The notes beneath the pieces were generated by a model that was given only the letters and a program-made list of their open reading frames with translations, made no database searches and was not told the origin of the DNA. Positions 50,344-58,394 of a DNA stretch of 64,000 nucleotides are shown here, piece by piece (the first letter of the stretch is position 1; every line of letters begins with the position of its first letter). Location of the stretch: the NCBI RefSeq assembly GCF_039519235.1, contig NZ_CP154351.1, forward strand, positions 1,488,001 through 1,552,000, read 5' to 3'. The position numbers and the translations under genes are program-made. This DNA is from Micrococcus sp. 2A. GTDB lineage: Bacteria; Actinomycetota; Actinomycetes; Actinomycetales; Micrococcaceae.

Positions 50344-52167
50344 TCACCACGGGCGCTCCTGCGGGTCGTCCACGAACACACGGTAGTCGTGGGGGTCCGC
50401 CCCGGTGGCGGGGACGTTGGCCTGGCGCAGCATGTGCTCCATGATCCGCGCGGCGGCCTCCGCGGCCACCTTCGAGCTGCCGCCTGCCGTGGGGCGGTGC
50501 AGGGACACCGAGACCACGAAGCGCGGGTCGTCCAGCGGCGCCACCGCCGTGAAGCCGTAGTTGTACCCGTCGTAGCGCCCGGTCTGTCCGGCGGCCTCGG
50601 CGGTGGAGGACTTGCCGCCCACGCGGTACCCGGGGATCGCGGCGGCCTTGCTCGTCCCCTGGGTGATCACCGTCTCCATCATGCGTAGCATCTCTGCCGC
50701 GGTGTCCTCGGAGACCACGCGGCGCGGCGTGCGCCCGTCCTCCCAGCGCCGCTCCGCCCCGTCCGCGTCGACGGCCGCGTCGATCAGCCGCGCGGGCATG
50801 AGCATGCCGCCGTTGGCGAGGGCCTGGTACATCTGGGCGGTGTGCAGGGTGGTCTGCGTGTAGCCCTGCCCGAAGGCCGTGACGAGGCGCTGGCGGCCGT
50901 CCCACGCGGAGGGCGGGACGAGCACGGACGTCGCGGGCGCGGGAAGGCCGAGCGGGATCGGCTGGCCGATCCCGAAGGCGCGCATCGCGTCGTACCGCTG
51001 CTGGTCCGTGAGCCGCTCCGCGATCTGGACCGTGCCCGTGTTGTACGAGCGCGCGAAGATGCCCGCCGCCGTCATGTCGAAGGTCGGGTGCCGCCCGGCG
51101 TCGCTGATCGTCTGGCCGTGGAAGTCCATCCGGTTGGGGACGGTGAAGGCGTCCTCCGGCTCGACCACGCCGGCGTCGAGGGCCGCAGCCAGCGTGAGGG
51201 CCTTGCCCGTGGACCCCGGCTCGTACGGCGTGGTGAGCGTGGTGGGCGTGCGGAAGCGGGCGTCGGTGGCGTCCGGCTCCGCCGGGTCGACCGTGGTGGA
51301 GTCGGCCATGGCCAGCACGTCGCCGGTGCGGGCGTCCATCACGACGGCGTTCGCCCACTCCGCCTGGTGCTGGGCCGCGAGGGCGCCCATCTGCTCCTGC
51401 GCAAACCACTGGGCGTCCTTGTCCAGCGTGAGGCGCAGGTCCGCACCGTCCACCGCGGGTGTCTCCTCGTACTCCGCGTTGGGGATGCGGATGCCGTCCG
51501 CGCCCACTTCGAAGGTGCGCGTGCCCTCCGTGCCGGACATGACGGCGTCCTGGCTGAGCTCGAGGCCCTCGAGGGGTTCGCCGTCGCCGCCCATGAAGCC
51601 CACGACGCTGCCGGCCACCGCCCCGTTCGGATAGGTCCGACGGTCCACCGGATCGGCCAGGACGCCGGGCACGCGGACGGCGAGCGCCCGCTCACGGACC
51701 TCGGGGGTGACGGAGCGCTTGACCACCGCGTAGGGACGGTCGCCGAGGGTGGAGCGGCGCACCTCCTCCTCGGAGAGCTCCAGCACCCCGGCGAGCTCCC
51801 GGAGCCGCTCGTCCACGCTCACCCGCTTCTCCCCGCCACTCTCCCGGTCCCACTCGTCGAAGTCCTTGACGAGGCGCTGGTCCACCACGATGTCGTAGCG
51901 GCGGACGCTGGCGGCGAGGACGTCGCCGTCGCGGTCGAGGATGGACCCGCGCTCGGGCTCGAGCGTCTGGGTGCGCAGCCTCTCGTCCATGGCCCTGGCG
52001 GCCTGGCCCGTGGGGTCCACGCCCTGCACGAAGAGGAGGCGAAGCGCGAGGGCGGCGAGGAGTCCCAACACCACCAGCAGGGCGGCTCGGGTGCGGACGG
52101 TGGGCAGTCCGGGCGCGGAGAGGACCCGAGACCCGCCGTGGGCGGGGTGGGGGGCGGAACGCGTCAT
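50344..52167 (-). CDS. ftsI: Septal transpeptidase, class B penicillin-binding protein (FtsI/PBP3)
   Basis: Cross-links septal peptidoglycan together with FtsW. The 607-residue protein has one N-terminal membrane helix (TRAALLVVLGLLAALALRLLF, ~25-47) and a class B dimerisation domain with RGSILDRDGDVLAAS near residue 75. In the transpeptidase domain, the SxxK motif is S319-T-G-K322 and the SxN motif is in ARSYNTGTVQ. The third motif, normally KTG or KSG, reads K519-S-S, with Gly replaced by Ser. No PASTA domain is present at the C-terminus. The start overlaps the ftsL-like stop by one base. Confidence 0.95.
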   Translation of the reverse strand: MTRSAPHPAHGGSRVLSAPGLPTVRTRAALLVVLGLLAALALRLLFVQGVDPTGQAARAMDERLRTQTLEPERGSILDRDGDVLAASVRRYDIVVDQRLVKDFDEWDRESGGEKRVSVDERLRELAGVLELSEEEVRRSTLGDRPYAVVKRSVTPEVRERALAVRVPGVLADPVDRRTYPNGAVAGSVVGFMGGDGEPLEGLELSQDAVMSGTEGTRTFEVGADGIRIPNAEYEETPAVDGADLRLTLDKDAQWFAQEQMGALAAQHQAEWANAVVMDARTGDVLAMADSTTVDPAEPDATDARFRTPTTLTTPYEPGSTGKALTLAAALDAGVVEPEDAFTVPNRMDFHGQTISDAGRHPTFDMTAAGIFARSYNTGTVQIAERLTDQQRYDAMRAFGIGQPIPLGLPAPATSVLVPPSAWDGRQRLVTAFGQGYTQTTLHTAQMYQALANGGMLMPARLIDAAVDADGAERRWEDGRTPRRVVSEDTAAEMLRMMETVITQGTSKAAAIPGYRVGGKSSTAEAAGQTGRYDGYNYGFTAVAPLDDPRFVVSVSLHRPTAGGSSKVAAEAAARIMEHMLRQANVPATGADPHDYRVFVDDPQERPW

Positions 52168-52790
52168 CAGTCGACGGAGGGCCCCGGCTGGCCTGCGGCG
52201 GGCGCAGACGGCTCGCCGGAGGCAGGGGCGGCCGCTGCCGGGTCGGCCGCGCCGGCCCCCGTGCGCGGCGCGGGGATGCGGCCCTCGGCGTCCGCGGGGC
52301 CCGCCGCGTCAGCGCCGGCGGGCGGGGCGACGAAGGCGGCCGAGACGCTGCCGGTGCCCGCCCCGACGGCCTCGCCGGAGAACTCTCCGGTGGAGGCGTC
52401 CAGGGCCGCGGTGCCGGCGGGGGGCACCATGCCGAGGGCGTCGGCGCGCGCGGCGAGGTTCTGGGGTGCTTCGAGGTAGCCCACCTGCTCGGCCAGGCGC
52501 TCGTTGGTCTGCATCAGGGTCTGCTGCTCTGCGCGCAGCTCGAGCAGGGCGTACTGACGGTTGGAGAGCGTGATGTTGAGCACGAGGACGGCCGCGAGGG
52601 CCGCGACCAGCAGGCTCACGCAGAACACGACGAGCCCCGGTCCGGAGCGCGGCAGCGGGGCGGGGACGACGGAGAGGGGGGTGCGCGGCTCGGGGGCCCG
52701 CGGCGGGACCGCCTCGTAGGGCGAGACCGGGTGCAGCGTGGTCTCGATCCGCGCCTGTGCGCTCATGCCCAACTCCTCATACGCCGTCAT
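52167..52790 (-). CDS. ftsL: FtsL-like divisome protein
   Basis: A 207-residue bitopic protein in the ftsL position of the dcw cluster. Residues 1-50 are a Pro-rich cytoplasmic tail, one membrane helix lies at ~52-75 ([21 protein letters not shown]), and a leucine-containing coiled coil follows at ~80-115 ([22 protein letters not shown]). After the typical [11 protein letters not shown] region it carries an extra Ala/Gly/Pro-rich extracellular tail of about 75 residues not needed for the FtsL fold. Identity rests on topology and position, since FtsL sequences are poorly conserved. It overlaps rsmH by four bases. Confidence 0.8.
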   Translation of the reverse strand: MTAYEELGMSAQARIETTLHPVSPYEAVPPRAPEPRTPLSVVPAPLPRSGPGLVVFCVSLLVAALAAVLVLNITLSNRQYALLELRAEQQTLMQTNERLAEQVGYLEAPQNLAARADALGMVPPAGTAALDASTGEFSGEAVGAGTGSVSAAFVAPPAGADAAGPADAEGRIPAPRTGAGAADPAAAAPASGEPSAPAAGQPGPSVD

Positions 52791-53812
52791 TGCGGTGTCC
52801 TCGTCGCCCTGATCTTCTCAACCGCACGCACTTTCGCGGAGGAGGCGCGGCGGTTCTCAGCGATTTCCCTGGAAGTGGGCTTCTCGGTGCCGCGGGTCAG
52901 CATGCGCACCACGGGCTCGTGCTCCTCCAGGACCACGGGGAACCCGGGCGGCGCGGTCGAGGTGGCCCAGGCGCTCAGGTGCCGTTTGGCGATCCGGTCC
53001 TCGAGCGAGTGGTAGCTCATCACGACGAGGCGGCCTCCCACGGCGAGGGCGTCCAGGACGGCCGGCACGGCGGCGTCGAGGATGTCGAGCTCCTCGTTCA
53101 CCGCGATCCGCAGGGCCTGGAAGGTGCGCTTGGCCGGGTGGCCGCCCTTGGCGCCGGCGGAGACGGGCACGACATCCCGGATGACGTCCACGAGGCGGCC
53201 CGTGGTCTCGATGGGGGCCTCGTCACGGGCGCGCACGATCGCCGCGGCGATCGGCCCGGCGAACCGCTCCTCGCCGTCGCGTCGGATGATGCGACGCAGC
53301 TCGTCCTCGTCCAGGTCCGCCACCAGCGTCGCGGCCGAGCGCTCTGCGGTGGTGTCCATGCGCATGTCGAGCGGCGCGTCGTAGGAGTACGCGAAGCCCC
53401 GCTCCCGGTCGTCCAGCTGGTAGGAGGAGACGCCGAGGTCGTAGAGGGCCGCGTCCACGCGCCTCACGCCGGCGGCATCCATGGCCTCGGGCACCTCGTC
53501 GTAGGTGCCGTGGTGGGGGACGAGGCGCTCTGCGAGCTCCCCGAGGCGCTCCTGCGCCATGCGCAGGGCGTGGGGGTCGCGGTCGATCCCGATCACGCGC
53601 AGCGTGGGAAAACGGCGGAGCAGGGCCTGCGTGTGCCCGCCCATGCCCAGCGTGCCGTCGATCGCGACGGGGACGCGCCCGGCGCCGACGGCGGCCTGGA
53701 CGGCGGGGGCGAGCAGGTCGACCACACGGTCGCGCATGACGGGGACGTGGCGGTCCTCGGGGCGGGGGGCGGAATCCGCGGAGCGGTCCGAGAGGGGGGC
53801 GTCGGCGTCCAT
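52787..53812 (-). CDS. rsmH: 16S rRNA (cytosine-1402-N4)-methyltransferase
   Basis: Methylates C1402 of 16S rRNA using S-adenosylmethionine (formerly MraW). The 341-residue protein has [16 protein letters not shown] near residue 21, the SAM-binding [14 protein letters not shown] near 50, [18 protein letters not shown] near 125 and [16 protein letters not shown] near 270. ATG 53812 is chosen because AGGAGG lies six bases upstream and the family motif starts soon after; a longer frame upstream lacks both. It is 157 bases from mraZ and overlaps the ftsL-like start. Confidence 0.95.
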   Translation of the reverse strand: MDADAPLSDRSADSAPRPEDRHVPVMRDRVVDLLAPAVQAAVGAGRVPVAIDGTLGMGGHTQALLRRFPTLRVIGIDRDPHALRMAQERLGELAERLVPHHGTYDEVPEAMDAAGVRRVDAALYDLGVSSYQLDDRERGFAYSYDAPLDMRMDTTAERSAATLVADLDEDELRRIIRRDGEERFAGPIAAAIVRARDEAPIETTGRLVDVIRDVVPVSAGAKGGHPAKRTFQALRIAVNEELDILDAAVPAVLDALAVGGRLVVMSYHSLEDRIAKRHLSAWATSTAPPGFPVVLEEHEPVVRMLTRGTEKPTSREIAENRRASSAKVRAVEKIRATRTPQ

Positions 53813-53969
53813 GGGCGACCTCCTGCTCCTGCTCTCATCCATCGGTGGGACATGGTCCCTCGGGCGGGATCCCCATCCGTCCGTCGCCGTGCCTGGCCCA
53901 GGGGAAGGCGGGTCAGGTGCGGCGACGTCGGGTGGAGGTCTCACGCGGGGGAAGTCGGTGAGTCGGTGG

Positions 53970-54401
53970 TCAGAACACGCCGGGGAGGACGTCCTCGTCG
54001 GTCTCGGAGAACGCGGCCTCCTGCTCCGCCAGGTACTCGTTCCAGGACGCGGTGTCCCAGATCTCGACCCGGGTCCCCGCGCCGATCACGGTCACGTCCC
54101 GGTCCAGCCCCGCGTACTGGCGCAGCGGAGCGGGCACGGTCACGCGGCCCTGCTTGTCCGGGACCTCGTCCGACGCTCCCGAGAGGAAGACGCGGATGTA
54201 GTCACGGGCTTGGCGGGAGGACAGCGGAGCCGCCCTCATCTGCTCGTGGACCCTCTCGAACTCACGGGCGCTGAAGACGTAGAGGCACCGCTCCTGCCCG
54301 CGCGTCAGGACGAGTCCCTCGGACAGCTCCTCACGGAACTTCGCGGGGAGGATCAGCCGGAACTTCTCGTCGAGCCGGGGGGTGTAGGTCCCGAGGAACA
54401 T
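53970..54401 (-). CDS. mraZ: Transcriptional regulator MraZ
   Basis: An AbrB-fold DNA-binding ring protein that represses its own dcw operon. The 143-residue protein has the two tandem MraZ repeats, the first with [17 protein letters not shown] near residue 10 and the second with [18 protein letters not shown] near 90. The first repeat has Phe where most members have Gly (DEKGRL). ATG 54401 is the family start ([11 protein letters not shown]) and has a G-rich stretch upstream. A three-unit MraZ-box array overlaps the predicted promoter 70-90 bases upstream. Confidence 0.95.
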   Translation of the reverse strand: MFLGTYTPRLDEKFRLILPAKFREELSEGLVLTRGQERCLYVFSAREFERVHEQMRAAPLSSRQARDYIRVFLSGASDEVPDKQGRVTVPAPLRQYAGLDRDVTVIGAGTRVEIWDTASWNEYLAEQEAAFSETDEDVLPGVF

Positions 54402-54462
54402 GGCACCCCCCTGACTCGCCGAGTGGTCCCTCCCGACCAGAGTCGGGACCACTGCTCTCTCC

Positions 54463-54498
54463 TGTGCTCCACTTTACCCCACTTTCCCCCACCGACAA
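54463..54498 (-). promoter_or_regulatory. mraZ promoter overlapped by a three-unit MraZ box
   Basis: Three direct repeats at exact 10-base steps: GTGGGGGAAA (54483-54492), GTGGGGTAAA (54473-54482) and GTGGAGCACA (54463-54472). MraZ is known to bind TGGGN-type repeats with about 10-base spacing. TTGTCG (54493-54498), a 16-base gap and TAAAGT (54471-54476) form a promoter inside the array, so binding would block RNA polymerase. Confidence 0.75.
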
Positions 54499-54643
54499 CC
54501 CCCTCCTCCCACCGCGTCGGCGCGGCGTTTCCCGTCGGCCCGATGACGCCGCTCACCTCCGCGGAATCCCGCGGTCGTCGGCGGGTGGGGGGCGGTGGAG
54601 AGCCGCCCACTCCGGGACACGCCGATGAGCCCCAGGACGCCGC

Positions 54644-54674
54644 CGGCCCCGATCCCGGGGCGGGATCGGGGCCG
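54644..54674 (-). terminator. Hairpin downstream of the DUF3040 gene
   Basis: Perfect 14-bp arms (54644-54657 and 54661-54674) with a three-base loop, about 120 bases past the DUF3040 stop and before the mraZ promoter. Confidence 0.65.
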
Positions 54675-54796
54675 ATGGAGGGCCGAGGAGGCGGTGGAGG
54701 AGGAAAGTGGAGGGGTCTGGTGGAGGAGAGTGGGGACGGGGCGGCGCGAGGACGGACCGGATCTCCCGCACCGGCGGGCTCAGCGCGCCGGTGCGG

Positions 54797-55171
54797 TCAC
54801 GGCTCGCGGCGCCGGCGCTCGTCCCAGCGCTGCTCGAGGCGGGACATGAACTCGCCCCGCCCGGCGTCCGGGGTCGGACGCCCGGAGCGCCCGGGGCGGG
54901 CGGCCTGGGCCGGCCTCCGTGCCGTGAGCACCAGGATCCCGGCGCCCAGCAGGAGCGTTCCCAGCACGCCGACGAGGAGGAGGTGGGTGGACACGCCCGC
55001 CAGGATGACGAGCAGGCCGACGACGCCGAGCACCGCCCCCAGCACGATGCGACGCACCGGGAGGGCGGGTCGCGACGTCTCCGCGAGCTGGGTGGCGAGG
55101 CGTGGGTCCTCGTCGTTGAGCTGGCGCTCCAGCTGGTCCAGCATGCGCTGTTCGTGCTCCGAGAGAGGCAC
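54797..55171 (-). CDS. DUF3040 membrane protein
   Basis: A 124-residue actinobacterial DUF3040 protein. The N-terminus PLSEHEQRMLDQLERQLNDEDPRLA is the family signature. Two membrane helices follow at ~40-60 and ~63-82, then a basic, Gly/Pro-rich tail. The function is unknown. GTG 55171 is chosen over ATG 55189 because AAGGAG lies five bases upstream and the family normally starts with (M)PLSEHEQ. TATCCT at 55243-55248 is a possible -10 box. A DUF3040 gene near mraZ is common in actinobacteria. Confidence 0.88.
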   Translation of the reverse strand: MPLSEHEQRMLDQLERQLNDEDPRLATQLAETSRPALPVRRIVLGAVLGVVGLLVILAGVSTHLLLVGVLGTLLLGAGILVLTARRPAQAARPGRSGRPTPDAGRGEFMSRLEQRWDERRRREP

Positions 55172-55252
55172 TCCCGCTCCTTCGATCACAGGCGTCGTCC
55201 GTGAGGCCGCGGACGCGGGCGCACGGGGCGCCGGGTCAGACCAGGATAGTGC

Positions 55253-56524
55253 TCACCGGACGGGCGTGCCAGGAGCCCCGCGCGAGTCCGGCCGCGGGGC
55301 CGGCAGCAGCGACGCCGGACGGACGGCCGCCCCCGGGAAGCGCCGGGCGACGGCGTCGGCGGCGGTCTCGGCCTCCGTCCAGGCCGACGACGAGGCCGCC
55401 GGCTCCTCACCCTCGGCGGGGAAGAGCGCGTCCTGCTCGAGGACGGGCTCCCCCGCTGCTGTCAGGCGCTCGGCCCGCAGTCCCACGAGACGGACGGGGT
55501 GACGGCGTTCTGCCAGCAGCTCGTCGGCCAGCCGCCGGCCCGCGGCCACGAGGTCGTGGGCGGCCGCGCTCGGCCTCGGCAGCCGTGCGGTGCGGGCGCG
55601 CACCAGGCCGCGGGGGTCCTTCAGGCGCACCGTCACCCCCGCGGCCTCCACGCCGTCGGCGCGCAGCCGCGCCGCGACCCGGTGGCCGAGACGCAGCAGC
55701 TCGAGGGCCACCGCCTCCCCGTCGGTGGGGTCGACGTCGAAGGTGTGGTCGGCGCCCACCGTGCGCGCCGCCGCGCGCGGGGCCACCGGGCGGGGATCCC
55801 GGCCGCGGGCGAGCTCGGACCAGGCCGCGCCGGCGGCGCCGAACCACCCGCGCAGCCGCTCGGGGTCGGTCCGCGCGAGGTCGCCGATCGTGGCGATCCC
55901 CCGGGTCTCGAGCCGTCCCGCCATCACCGGGCCCACGCCCCACAGGTGCCCCACGGGCCGGGGGTGGAGGAAGGCGAGGGTGCGCTCGGGCGGGACGATC
56001 AGCAGCCCGTCCGGCTTCGCGGCGGTGGAGGCCATCTTCGCCACGAACTTCACGGCGGCCCCGCCCACCGTGCAGGGCAGGCCCAGCTCGTCCGCCACCC
56101 GACGGCGGATGAGCCGGGCGATGCGCTCGGGCGGTCCCAGCCGCCGTCGGGCGCCGGCCACGTCCAGGAACGCCTCGTCCACGCTGAGCTGCTCCATCAC
56201 CGGGGTGACGCTCCCCAGCAGCGCCATGACCTCCGCCGAGACCGCACGGTAGACGTCCTGCCGCGGGGCCACCACCGCGAGCGGGGGGCACAGCGCCTTG
56301 GCGTGGGCGAGCGGCATGGCGGAGCGGACGCCGTACGCGCGCGCCTCGTACGAGGCGGAGAGGACGACGGAGCGCCCGATCGGGGACGCGACGGCCGCGG
56401 GCAGGCCCCGGAGCCCGGGCCGCTCCCGCACCTCCACGGACAGGAAGAAGGCGTCCATGTCCACGTGCAGGATCGAGGCCTCCCGCACGGGTGCGGCGGC
56501 GGCATCGGACGGGCGTGCGGGCAT
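55253..56524 (-). CDS. dinB: DNA polymerase IV (Y family)
   Basis: A translesion DNA polymerase. The 423-residue protein has ILHVDMDAFFLSVEVRERP near residue 18 with the first metal Asp, ASYEARAYGVRSAMP near 58, and QLSVDEAFLDV near 112 with the catalytic Asp-Glu pair. The helix-hairpin-helix region GRLETRGIATIGDLART near 208 and the little-finger domain follow. I saw no clear beta-clamp-binding motif at the Ala/Pro-rich C-terminus. ATG 56524 is preceded six bases upstream by TAGGCT (56531-56536), suggesting a leaderless transcript. It is divergent from the polyprenyl synthase gene. Confidence 0.93.
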   Translation of the reverse strand: MPARPSDAAAAPVREASILHVDMDAFFLSVEVRERPGLRGLPAAVASPIGRSVVLSASYEARAYGVRSAMPLAHAKALCPPLAVVAPRQDVYRAVSAEVMALLGSVTPVMEQLSVDEAFLDVAGARRRLGPPERIARLIRRRVADELGLPCTVGGAAVKFVAKMASTAAKPDGLLIVPPERTLAFLHPRPVGHLWGVGPVMAGRLETRGIATIGDLARTDPERLRGWFGAAGAAWSELARGRDPRPVAPRAAARTVGADHTFDVDPTDGEAVALELLRLGHRVAARLRADGVEAAGVTVRLKDPRGLVRARTARLPRPSAAAHDLVAAGRRLADELLAERRHPVRLVGLRAERLTAAGEPVLEQDALFPAEGEEPAASSSAWTEAETAADAVARRFPGAAVRPASLLPAPRPDSRGAPGTPVR

Positions 56525-56560
56525 GGGTCGAGCCTAGTGACCGGCGGCTAGGGTGTGGGC
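56525..56560. promoter_or_regulatory. Compact divergent leaderless promoter, dinB/polyprenyl synthase
   Basis: 36 bases between the two ATG codons. Minus-strand TAGGCT (56531-56536) and plus-strand TAGGGT (56549-56554) are 12 bases apart, each ending six bases before its start codon. Same layout as glnA2/panB and SPOR-like/map. Confidence 0.65.
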
Positions 56561-57682
56561 ATGCCCGACGCCGCGACCCTGAGCCCCTCCCCCGCCGACG
56601 CGCCCTCGCCGGACACCCACCGCGCCGCCGTCGCGGCCCGGCTCGAGGAGATCCTGGACCGACGGCGGGACGACGCGCGGGCGATCCACCCCGGGGCCGT
56701 GCCGGTGGTGGACGCCATCGCCCGGCTCACCTCGGGCGGCAAGCGCCTGCGCGCCGTGCTGTGCTGGCTGGGCTGGCGCGCCGCCGGCGCGGACCCGGCC
56801 GACCCGCGCATCGTGACGGCAGGGGCCGCCTTCGAGCTCTTCCAGGCGGCGGCGCTCATCCACGACGACATCCTGGACCGCTCGGACACGCGCCGCGGCA
56901 TGCCCAGCGTGCACCGGCACTTCGAGGCGACGCACCGCGCGGCGGGATGGCGTCACGAGGCGGAGCACTTCGGCGTCTCCGCGGCCATCCTGGCCGGCGA
57001 CGTGTGCCTGGCCCTGAGCGACGAGGCGTTCGCCGAGGCGATCGCCGGCTCGCCGCGGGCGGGCCGGGCTCGTGCGGAGATGGAGCGGATGCGCTTCGAG
57101 GTGATGGCCGGCCAGTACCTGGACGTCCTCGCGGAGATGACGCCCCCGGACCCGGATCCCGCCGAGGCCGTGCGTTCCGCGGCCACCGTCGTGGAGTTCA
57201 AGTCGGCCCGCTACTCGGCCGTGCACCCCCTCGCCCTGGGCGCACTGCTCGCCGGGGCCGAGGACGCCCTCCTGGAGGCGTTCGCGGCGGTCTCGCTGCC
57301 GTTCGGCCTGGCCTTCCAGTATCACGACGACCTGCTGGGCGTCTTCGGCGACCCTGCCCTCACGGGCAAGCCGAGTGGAGACGACCTGCGGGAGGGCAAG
57401 CGGACGGTCCTGATCGCGCGGGCCGCGGCGCTCCTCGACCCCGCCGAGGCGGAGGCCCTGGACGCCGACCTGGGCGACGCCGACCTCGCGGACGACCGGG
57501 TGGCCCACTGGCAGCGCCGCCTGGAGGAGTGCGGCGCGCGCGCCGCGGTGGCGGCCGACGTCGACCGGCTCTCCGCCGAGGCGACCGCGGGGGTCGCCGC
57601 CTGGGAGGGGCTGGGCGTGGAGGACGCGGTCTGCTCTGCGGTGAGCGGGCTGATCGACGCGTTCACCCGCCGCTCCGCCTGA
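56561..57682 (+). CDS. trans-Polyprenyl diphosphate synthase
   Basis: Condenses isopentenyl diphosphate with allylic diphosphates to make prenyl chains for quinones or carotenoids. The 373-residue protein has GGKRLRAVLCWLG near residue 58, the first Asp-rich motif HDDILDRSDTRRG near 105, and the second Asp motif YHDDLLGVFGDPALTGKPSGDDL near 254. The residue before the first motif region (FQAAALIHDD) suggests a medium or long chain product, but length cannot be fixed. ATG 56561 is chosen over GTG 56555 because of the -10 spacing. The M. tuberculosis counterpart in this gene order is idsA2. Confidence 0.92.
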   Translation: MPDAATLSPSPADAPSPDTHRAAVAARLEEILDRRRDDARAIHPGAVPVVDAIARLTSGGKRLRAVLCWLGWRAAGADPADPRIVTAGAAFELFQAAALIHDDILDRSDTRRGMPSVHRHFEATHRAAGWRHEAEHFGVSAAILAGDVCLALSDEAFAEAIAGSPRAGRARAEMERMRFEVMAGQYLDVLAEMTPPDPDPAEAVRSAATVVEFKSARYSAVHPLALGALLAGAEDALLEAFAAVSLPFGLAFQYHDDLLGVFGDPALTGKPSGDDLREGKRTVLIARAAALLDPAEAEALDADLGDADLADDRVAHWQRRLEECGARAAVAADVDRLSAEATAGVAAWEGLGVEDAVCSAVSGLIDAFTRRSA

Positions 57683-57726
57683 GGTGGGGCGCGCGCGGCA
57701 CCACGGGAGGGCTCACCCGGCCGACG

Positions 57727-58125
57727 TCACCAGGCGAGTGCCTGCGCGCGCCGCCGCACCTCGGTCTTGTGTCCGCCGCGCAGCGCGTCGATCGGGCGGC
57801 CAGGGAGGGACTCGTCCGGTGTGAAGAGCCAGCGCAGGGCCTCGGCGTCGTTGTACCCGGCGTCCTGCAGGAGCACGAGCGTGCCGCGCAGGGAGTCGAG
57901 GATCCCCTCCTCGTCGAGGAAGAGCGCCGGGACGGCGCGCACCGCGGGATCGGGACGACGGACGGCGATGAGGCGGCGGTCCTTCACGAGGGAGTGCACG
58001 CGCGTCACCACGACGTCGAGCCGCTCGGCGACGTCGGGCAGCGCGAGCCACTCGCCCACGAGGGCATCGAGCTCGGCGGGGATGGCGTCGGCGGGGACGC
58101 GGGAGTCTGAGGAAGGAATGGTCAC
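57727..58125 (-). CDS. Rv2175c-like winged-helix DNA-binding protein
   Basis: A 132-residue protein resembling M. tuberculosis Rv2175c, a small DNA-binding protein reported as a substrate of the kinase PknL. The N-terminal half (LVGEWLALPDVAERLDVVVTRVHSLVKDRRLIAV-like region, ~25-58) is a winged helix-turn-helix of the MerR/excisionase style, and the C-terminal half has LQDAGYNDAEALRWLF and DALRGGHKTEVRRRAQ. GTG 58125 is preceded six bases upstream by TACCCT (58132-58137). A PASTA kinase gene lies 1.7 kb away, matching the Rv2175c-pknL neighbourhood. Confidence 0.85.
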   Translation of the reverse strand: MTIPSSDSRVPADAIPAELDALVGEWLALPDVAERLDVVVTRVHSLVKDRRLIAVRRPDPAVRAVPALFLDEEGILDSLRGTLVLLQDAGYNDAEALRWLFTPDESLPGRPIDALRGGHKTEVRRRAQALAW

Positions 58126-58394
58126 GCGTCAAGGGTACGCGCGGCCGCGGGACGCCTCCGGGCCCCCGTGACGGTGAATACAGGGTGAACTGCGAGTGAC
58201 AATTGACGTCCGAGCTGCACAGAAATTCCTCAGCAATGGGGAATAGGAGATCAGATCACGTTCCGATAACATCGACGAGGTCGCACGGCACGACGGGGAG
58301 GGCTCACGCTCCCCCACTCCGCCCGACTGCTGGGGAACCCCCGGCGCTTCCCCACCGCCATGTCCCGCATGACCCTGGATCCGAGGTCCTCACC

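Larger units (their letters stand above)
54402..54796. other. 395-base intergenic region upstream of mraZ
   Basis: No gene is seen. From left to right it holds the mraZ leader, the promoter with MraZ boxes (54463-54498), a purine-biased stretch, the DUF3040 terminator hairpin (54644-54674), and a plus-strand cluster of GTGGAG/GTGGGG words (54694-54735). The last is of uncertain meaning. Confidence 0.6.

Noticed and set aside
58126..58394. Possible c-di-AMP (ydaO-type) riboswitch before the LysM/transglycosylase gene, a known location in actinobacteria. A GCTGGGGAACCCC segment at ~58330 resembles part of the consensus.
   Set aside because: The conserved GGGGTGAAT that should follow and the downstream CGAA...CAGCTAAC segments are not present in order. 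A covariance-model search for this family on 58126-58394 would decide; a significant hit would restore the call.
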